The position numbers and the translations under genes were made by a program. Positions 61,078-64,000 of a DNA stretch of 64,000 nucleotides are shown here, in pieces. The notes under the pieces are model-generated. The model did not search any database, had not been told where the DNA came from, and saw only the letters and a list, made by a program, of their open reading frames with translations. Source of the stretch: Candidatus Fimimorpha excrementavium (GTDB lineage Bacteria; Bacillota; Clostridia; Lachnospirales; Lachnospiraceae); the NCBI GenBank assembly GCA_018710785.1, contig DVJD01000080.1, positions 1-64,000 on the forward strand, written 5' to 3'. The stretch's first letter is position 1. Every line of letters starts with the position of its first letter.

Positions 61078-62376
61078 ATGCACAGAAGGAGCAGAGGAGG
61101 CAGGCGAATGGCGGTTTATGCAGTCATAGGCTGTATTGGCGCCGGATGTCTGTTCTTTTATACGGCACCGGGAACAGCAAAAAGCGCAGCGGAACATGCA
61201 AAAAATTATCTGTCCGGTTTCGTTTCCGCGCTGACGGAAGAACTGGTATTTCAAAACTATCTGTTTGCCGCTTATCATCTGGAGGGAGGCGGAGAAATCC
61301 GGGATACTGTGGCCGATAAGATGGAACAAATCGTTCCACTGGGATCCTATGTGGAGAACAAAGCGGGAAAGAAAATTTGGGAAAGCACAAAGGAACCGGA
61401 ATCATACCCGATGCTGACACCGGAAAGCGGGACGGAGGAAATAAAGGAGTCAGAACAGACCGCGGAATCGTCTCCCGATGAGGAGTTCTCCATACCCTCT
61501 GGTACAGAACCGTTTGACAAAGAAATGAATGCCGCAGCCTCCGGTATCCTGATTGAACCCCAAAGGGAAATTCTGCCTCAGATACGCGCGCTGCCGGAGA
61601 AAGGCAGTTACACTCTGGAACAGATGCTGGATTTCCAATACCTGATCGAGCATCTCTATGTGATTGACCCCGGCACAAGCATCACGGAAAACGAACTGAA
61701 TCCACGGGTGCTGCTGGCAAAAGACTTGTCCATCTCCCAAAACGGATCCGGCCCTCAGATCTTGATTTATCATACCCATTCCCAGGAAACATTCGCGGAC
61801 TCCGTACCAGGGGAAGAAGAAGATACCATCGTGGGCGTGGGGGATTACCTGACAAAGATACTGACAGATACATACGGCTACCAGGTGCTCCATCATAAGG
61901 GGGTATATGACATGACGGACGGTGTGCTGGACCGGGATCCGGCCTATGAAAAAGCGCTTCCCGATCTGGAGCAGATTCTAAGTGACAATCCGAGCATAGA
62001 GGTGGTAATTGATCTGCATCGGGACGGGGTGGACGAGGATGTCCGCCTGGTGACGGATATTGATGGAAAACCCACTGCCCGGCTGATGTTTTTCAATGGA
62101 ACCTGCCGTGATGCCAATGGGGAGCGGACGGATGTTTCCAATCCTTACCGGGAAGATAATCTGGCGTTCAGTCTGCAGATGGCATTGGAAGCCTGTGCCG
62201 AATATCCGGATCTGACCCGGGTGATCTATCTGAAGACGAATCGGTACAATCAGCACCTGCGTTCCAGATCGGCCCTGGTGGAGGTGGGAGCACAGACCAA
62301 TACGGTGGAAGAAGCCATGAATGCCATGCCCCTGCTGGCTGATTTGATCCATCAGGTGATCCACAGGGGAGAATAG
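61078..62376 (+). CDS. spoIIP: Stage II sporulation protein P
   Basis: This 432-residue membrane-anchored amidase/endopeptidase degrades septal peptidoglycan during engulfment. An N-terminal transmembrane helix (about 14-32) and a low-complexity acidic linker precede the catalytic domain, with ILIYHTHSQETF (zinc His and Glu), VVIDLHRDG and ALVEVGAQTNTVEEAMNA. ATG 61078 follows GGGAGGATCC; ATG 61108, also with AGGAGG before it, is an alternative. gpr-spoIIP adjacency is widely conserved. Confidence 0.94.
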   Translation: MHRRSRGGRRMAVYAVIGCIGAGCLFFYTAPGTAKSAAEHAKNYLSGFVSALTEELVFQNYLFAAYHLEGGGEIRDTVADKMEQIVPLGSYVENKAGKKIWESTKEPESYPMLTPESGTEEIKESEQTAESSPDEEFSIPSGTEPFDKEMNAAASGILIEPQREILPQIRALPEKGSYTLEQMLDFQYLIEHLYVIDPGTSITENELNPRVLLAKDLSISQNGSGPQILIYHTHSQETFADSVPGEEEDTIVGVGDYLTKILTDTYGYQVLHHKGVYDMTDGVLDRDPAYEKALPDLEQILSDNPSIEVVIDLHRDGVDEDVRLVTDIDGKPTARLMFFNGTCRDANGERTDVSNPYREDNLAFSLQMALEACAEYPDLTRVIYLKTNRYNQHLRSRSALVEVGAQTNTVEEAMNAMPLLADLIHQVIHRGE

Positions 62377-62400
62377 ACAGAGCTGACAAGCGGAAAACAT

Positions 62401-62429
62401 TTGCATATTTGAGAGGACAGTGGTATACT
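62401..62429 (+). promoter_or_regulatory. Promoter of the G3E GTPase pair
   Basis: TTGCAT (62401-62406) and TATACT (62424-62429) have a 17-base spacer, 71 bases before the start. Confidence 0.75.
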
Positions 62430-62500
62430 ATATCTTTGTTCAGATACCATACATTTGGCTTTTATATGATTTCATTTAAGGAAAGAAGGTCAGTTGAATA

Positions 62501-63604
62501 ATGACAAAGATTGATATTATATCCGGTTTTTTGGGCGCCGGTAAGACCACACTAATCAAAAAACTTTTGAAAGAAGCATTGAATGGACAGAAAGTTGTCC
62601 TGATTGAAAATGAATTCGGAGAGATTGGCATAGACGGCGGATTTCTGAAGGATGCCGGAATACAGATTACAGAGATGAATTCCGGATGCATCTGCTGTTC
62701 TCTGGTGGGCGATTTTGGTAAGGCCCTGGAAGAGGTGCTTGACACCTATCATCCGGAGCGCATTATCATTGAGCCGTCCGGCGTGGGCAAATTATCCGAT
62801 GTCATTGCAGCCGTGCGCAAAGTGGCGGAAAAGAACAGCGAAGTGGAGATGAATAGCTTTGTAACGGTGGCCGATGCATCGAAATGTAAGATGTATATGA
62901 AAAATTTCGGAGAGTTTTATAACAACCAAATCGAAAGTGCCAGCGCAGTTATTTTGAGCAGAACACAGAATGTCAAGGAAGAGCGTCTGGATGCCTGCGT
63001 AAAACTGATCCGCGAACACAATAAAGAGGCGCGTATTATCACGACTCCATGGGAACAGCTGACCGGCGGACAGATTTTGGATGTCATGGAAAATACCCAC
63101 GATCTCGCCGCTGAGATGCTGGAGGAACAGAGACATCATCACGAGGAAGAATCCAGTCATGAACATCATCACCATGATGAGGAATGCGACCACGGGCATC
63201 ATCACCATGACGGGGAATGTGAACATGGTCATCATCACCACGGAGAAGAATGCGGGCATGAACACCATCACCAGGATGGGGAGTGCGGCTGCGGTCATGA
63301 TCACCATGATCATCACCATCATCACGCAGATGAAGTATTTACCAGCTGGGGCAGAGAAACTGCGCGCAAATATACAAAAGAAGAACTGGAATCCATCTTA
63401 AAAGCCCTGTCCGACGGGGAGAAATATGGTATCATTCTTCGTTCCAAGGGAATGATTCCGACACCGGAAGGGGAGTGGATGTATTTTGACATGGTTCCGG
63501 AGGAATATGAAATCAGAAACGGTTCACCGGAGTATACAGGCCGTATCTGTGTGATCGGATCCAAATTGAAGGAAGACAAGCTGGAAAAACTGTTCCTGTT
63601 ATAA
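62501..63604 (+). CDS. G3E (COG0523) GTPase with His/Cys tandem repeat
   Basis: This 367-residue metallochaperone-type GTPase has Walker A GFLGAGKTT (residues 10-18), the metal motif CICC (63-66), ENEFGEIGIDG and EPSGVGK. The canonical G4 motif NKxD is changed (SRTQNV at 153-158). A region at 212-275 holds about 30 His and 5 Cys, with four 11-residue repeats of the type HGHHHHDGECx (220-263), then a CobW C-terminal domain. The family delivers or senses zinc, cobalt or nickel. The metal is not shown. It is followed by a second divergent G3E gene. Confidence 0.9.
   Translation: MTKIDIISGFLGAGKTTLIKKLLKEALNGQKVVLIENEFGEIGIDGGFLKDAGIQITEMNSGCICCSLVGDFGKALEEVLDTYHPERIIIEPSGVGKLSDVIAAVRKVAEKNSEVEMNSFVTVADASKCKMYMKNFGEFYNNQIESASAVILSRTQNVKEERLDACVKLIREHNKEARIITTPWEQLTGGQILDVMENTHDLAAEMLEEQRHHHEEESSHEHHHHDEECDHGHHHHDGECEHGHHHHGEECGHEHHHQDGECGCGHDHHDHHHHHADEVFTSWGRETARKYTKEELESILKALSDGEKYGIILRSKGMIPTPEGEWMYFDMVPEEYEIRNGSPEYTGRICVIGSKLKEDKLEKLFLL
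63158..63289 (+). repeat. Four 33-bp in-frame repeats coding the His/Cys segment
   Basis: Units at 63158-63190, 63191-63223, 63224-63256 and 63257-63289 each encode an 11-residue unit such as HGHHHHDGECE. The DNA copies are diverged. The array lies inside the G3E GTPase gene and could expand or contract by slippage. Confidence 0.85.
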
Positions 63605-63646
63605 TAAATAAAAGAAGCGGAAAACAGAAACCTTGGGAGGAACAAA

Positions 63647-64000
63647 ATGGAAGAAAAGATGATTCCGGTCTATCTGATTACCGGTTTTCTGGAGGGGGGA
63701 AAAACTTCTTTTCTCAATTTTACCATGAGTCAGGAATATTTTGCTGACGGAGAAAAGACACTTTTGATTGTCTGCGAAGAGGGAGAAGAAGAATACAGCG
63801 AATCCATGCTGGCGGATAATAACACGGTCATGGCTACTGTGGAAGAGGAATACGAACTGGATGAAGAATTTTTAAAGAAACTGGACAGAAAATATCATCC
63901 GGAACGTGTGCTGATTGAATACAATGGGATGTGGTCGGTAAAGAAATTTCTGGAAAAGCAATTGCCCCACTATTGGGGGATTTATCAGATCATTACCATA
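63647..64000 (+). CDS. Divergent G3E-like GTPase (partial, runs off the right edge)
   Basis: The first 118 residues are present. The protein begins IPVYLITGFLEGGKTSFLNF, a P-loop where GFLGAGKTT is changed to GFLEGGKTS. It continues LLIVCEEGEEEYSES and YHPERVLIEYNGMWSVKKFL. The CxCC metal motif of COG0523 is absent from the position where it would be expected (about 60-75). GGGAGG precedes the ATG, 42 bases after the first GTPase gene, so they are co-transcribed. It may be a partner rather than a metal chaperone. Confidence 0.85.
   Translation, partial: MEEKMIPVYLITGFLEGGKTSFLNFTMSQEYFADGEKTLLIVCEEGEEEYSESMLADNNTVMATVEEEYELDEEFLKKLDRKYHPERVLIEYNGMWSVKKFLEKQLPHYWGIYQIITI

Noticed and set aside
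63158-63289. Regular 33-base repeats that could suggest a CRISPR array
   Set aside because: The repeats are contiguous without spacers, in frame, and encode His/Cys units of a GTPase.

Overview
The window looks like chromosomal DNA of a moderate-GC, spore-forming member of the Clostridia, most like the Lachnospiraceae. The evidence is gpr and spoIIP (sporulation and germination), an essential-type cdaA-cdaR pair, HPr, LCP and HtrA surface proteins, an AGCS symporter, sigma-A-type promoters, purine-rich ribosome binding sites and many rho-independent terminators. No prophage, insertion sequence, CRISPR array, tRNA or rRNA was found. Most of it reads as core chromosome, with an accessory surface-polysaccharide locus.

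Layout. 1-2.6 kb: a MetRS C-terminal-domain-like gene, a radical SAM/SPASM-like protein and a truncated small membrane-protein gene. 2.6-8.0 kb: Y-family polymerase plus YolD partner, a MarR-MATE operon (minus strand), an EamA transporter and a DUF2726 protein. 8.3-12.4 kb: two uncharacterised membrane proteins translationally coupled to each other and followed by cdaA-cdaR (c-di-AMP synthesis) and HPr. 12.5-23.7 kb: cell-surface polysaccharide locus (Wzy-like polymerase, GT2 enzymes including a large two-module one, rfbC, ABC exporter pair, polyprenyl-phosphate sugar transferase, LCP ligase). 23.9-32.7 kb: HtrA protease, polysaccharide deacetylase, COG2509 flavoprotein, mutY, AGCS symporter, glgB. 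32.7-35.8 kb: CoA biosynthesis, with two tandem type III pantothenate kinase genes divergent from coaBC. 35.9-44.0 kb: MarR-controlled heterodimeric ABC exporter and a large GH2 beta-galactosidase. 44.0-50.7 kb: arginine biosynthesis, argG divergent from HD-argC-argJ-argB-argD. 50.8-57.6 kb: YdcZ transporter, then comEA, a two-component system, a GerMN lipoprotein and comEC. 57.6-64.0 kb: Mn-riboswitch-controlled mntP, holA, rpsT, gpr, spoIIP, and two G3E (COG0523) GTPase genes, the first with a His/Cys tandem repeat and the second running off the window.

How the genes work together. The polysaccharide locus makes lipid-linked glycan in the cytoplasm and exports it, and LCP would attach it to the wall; HtrA and the deacetylase act on the same envelope. 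The arg genes form two divergent units around shared operator-like palindromes. comEA and comEC are the DNA-uptake pair but are separated by a sensor system and a lipoprotein.

The most interesting observation is the tandem pantothenate kinase pair. The promoter-proximal copy has lost Asp6, Asp109 and Arg110 (to Asn, Asn, Met) while the downstream copy keeps them, so a translationally coupled pseudokinase/kinase pair is likely. Others are the comEA-TCS-GerMN-comEC arrangement with possible AUU and AUA start codons, the c-di-AMP operon membrane proteins, the His/Cys repeat GTPase and the RBS-sequestering hairpin before the AGCS gene.
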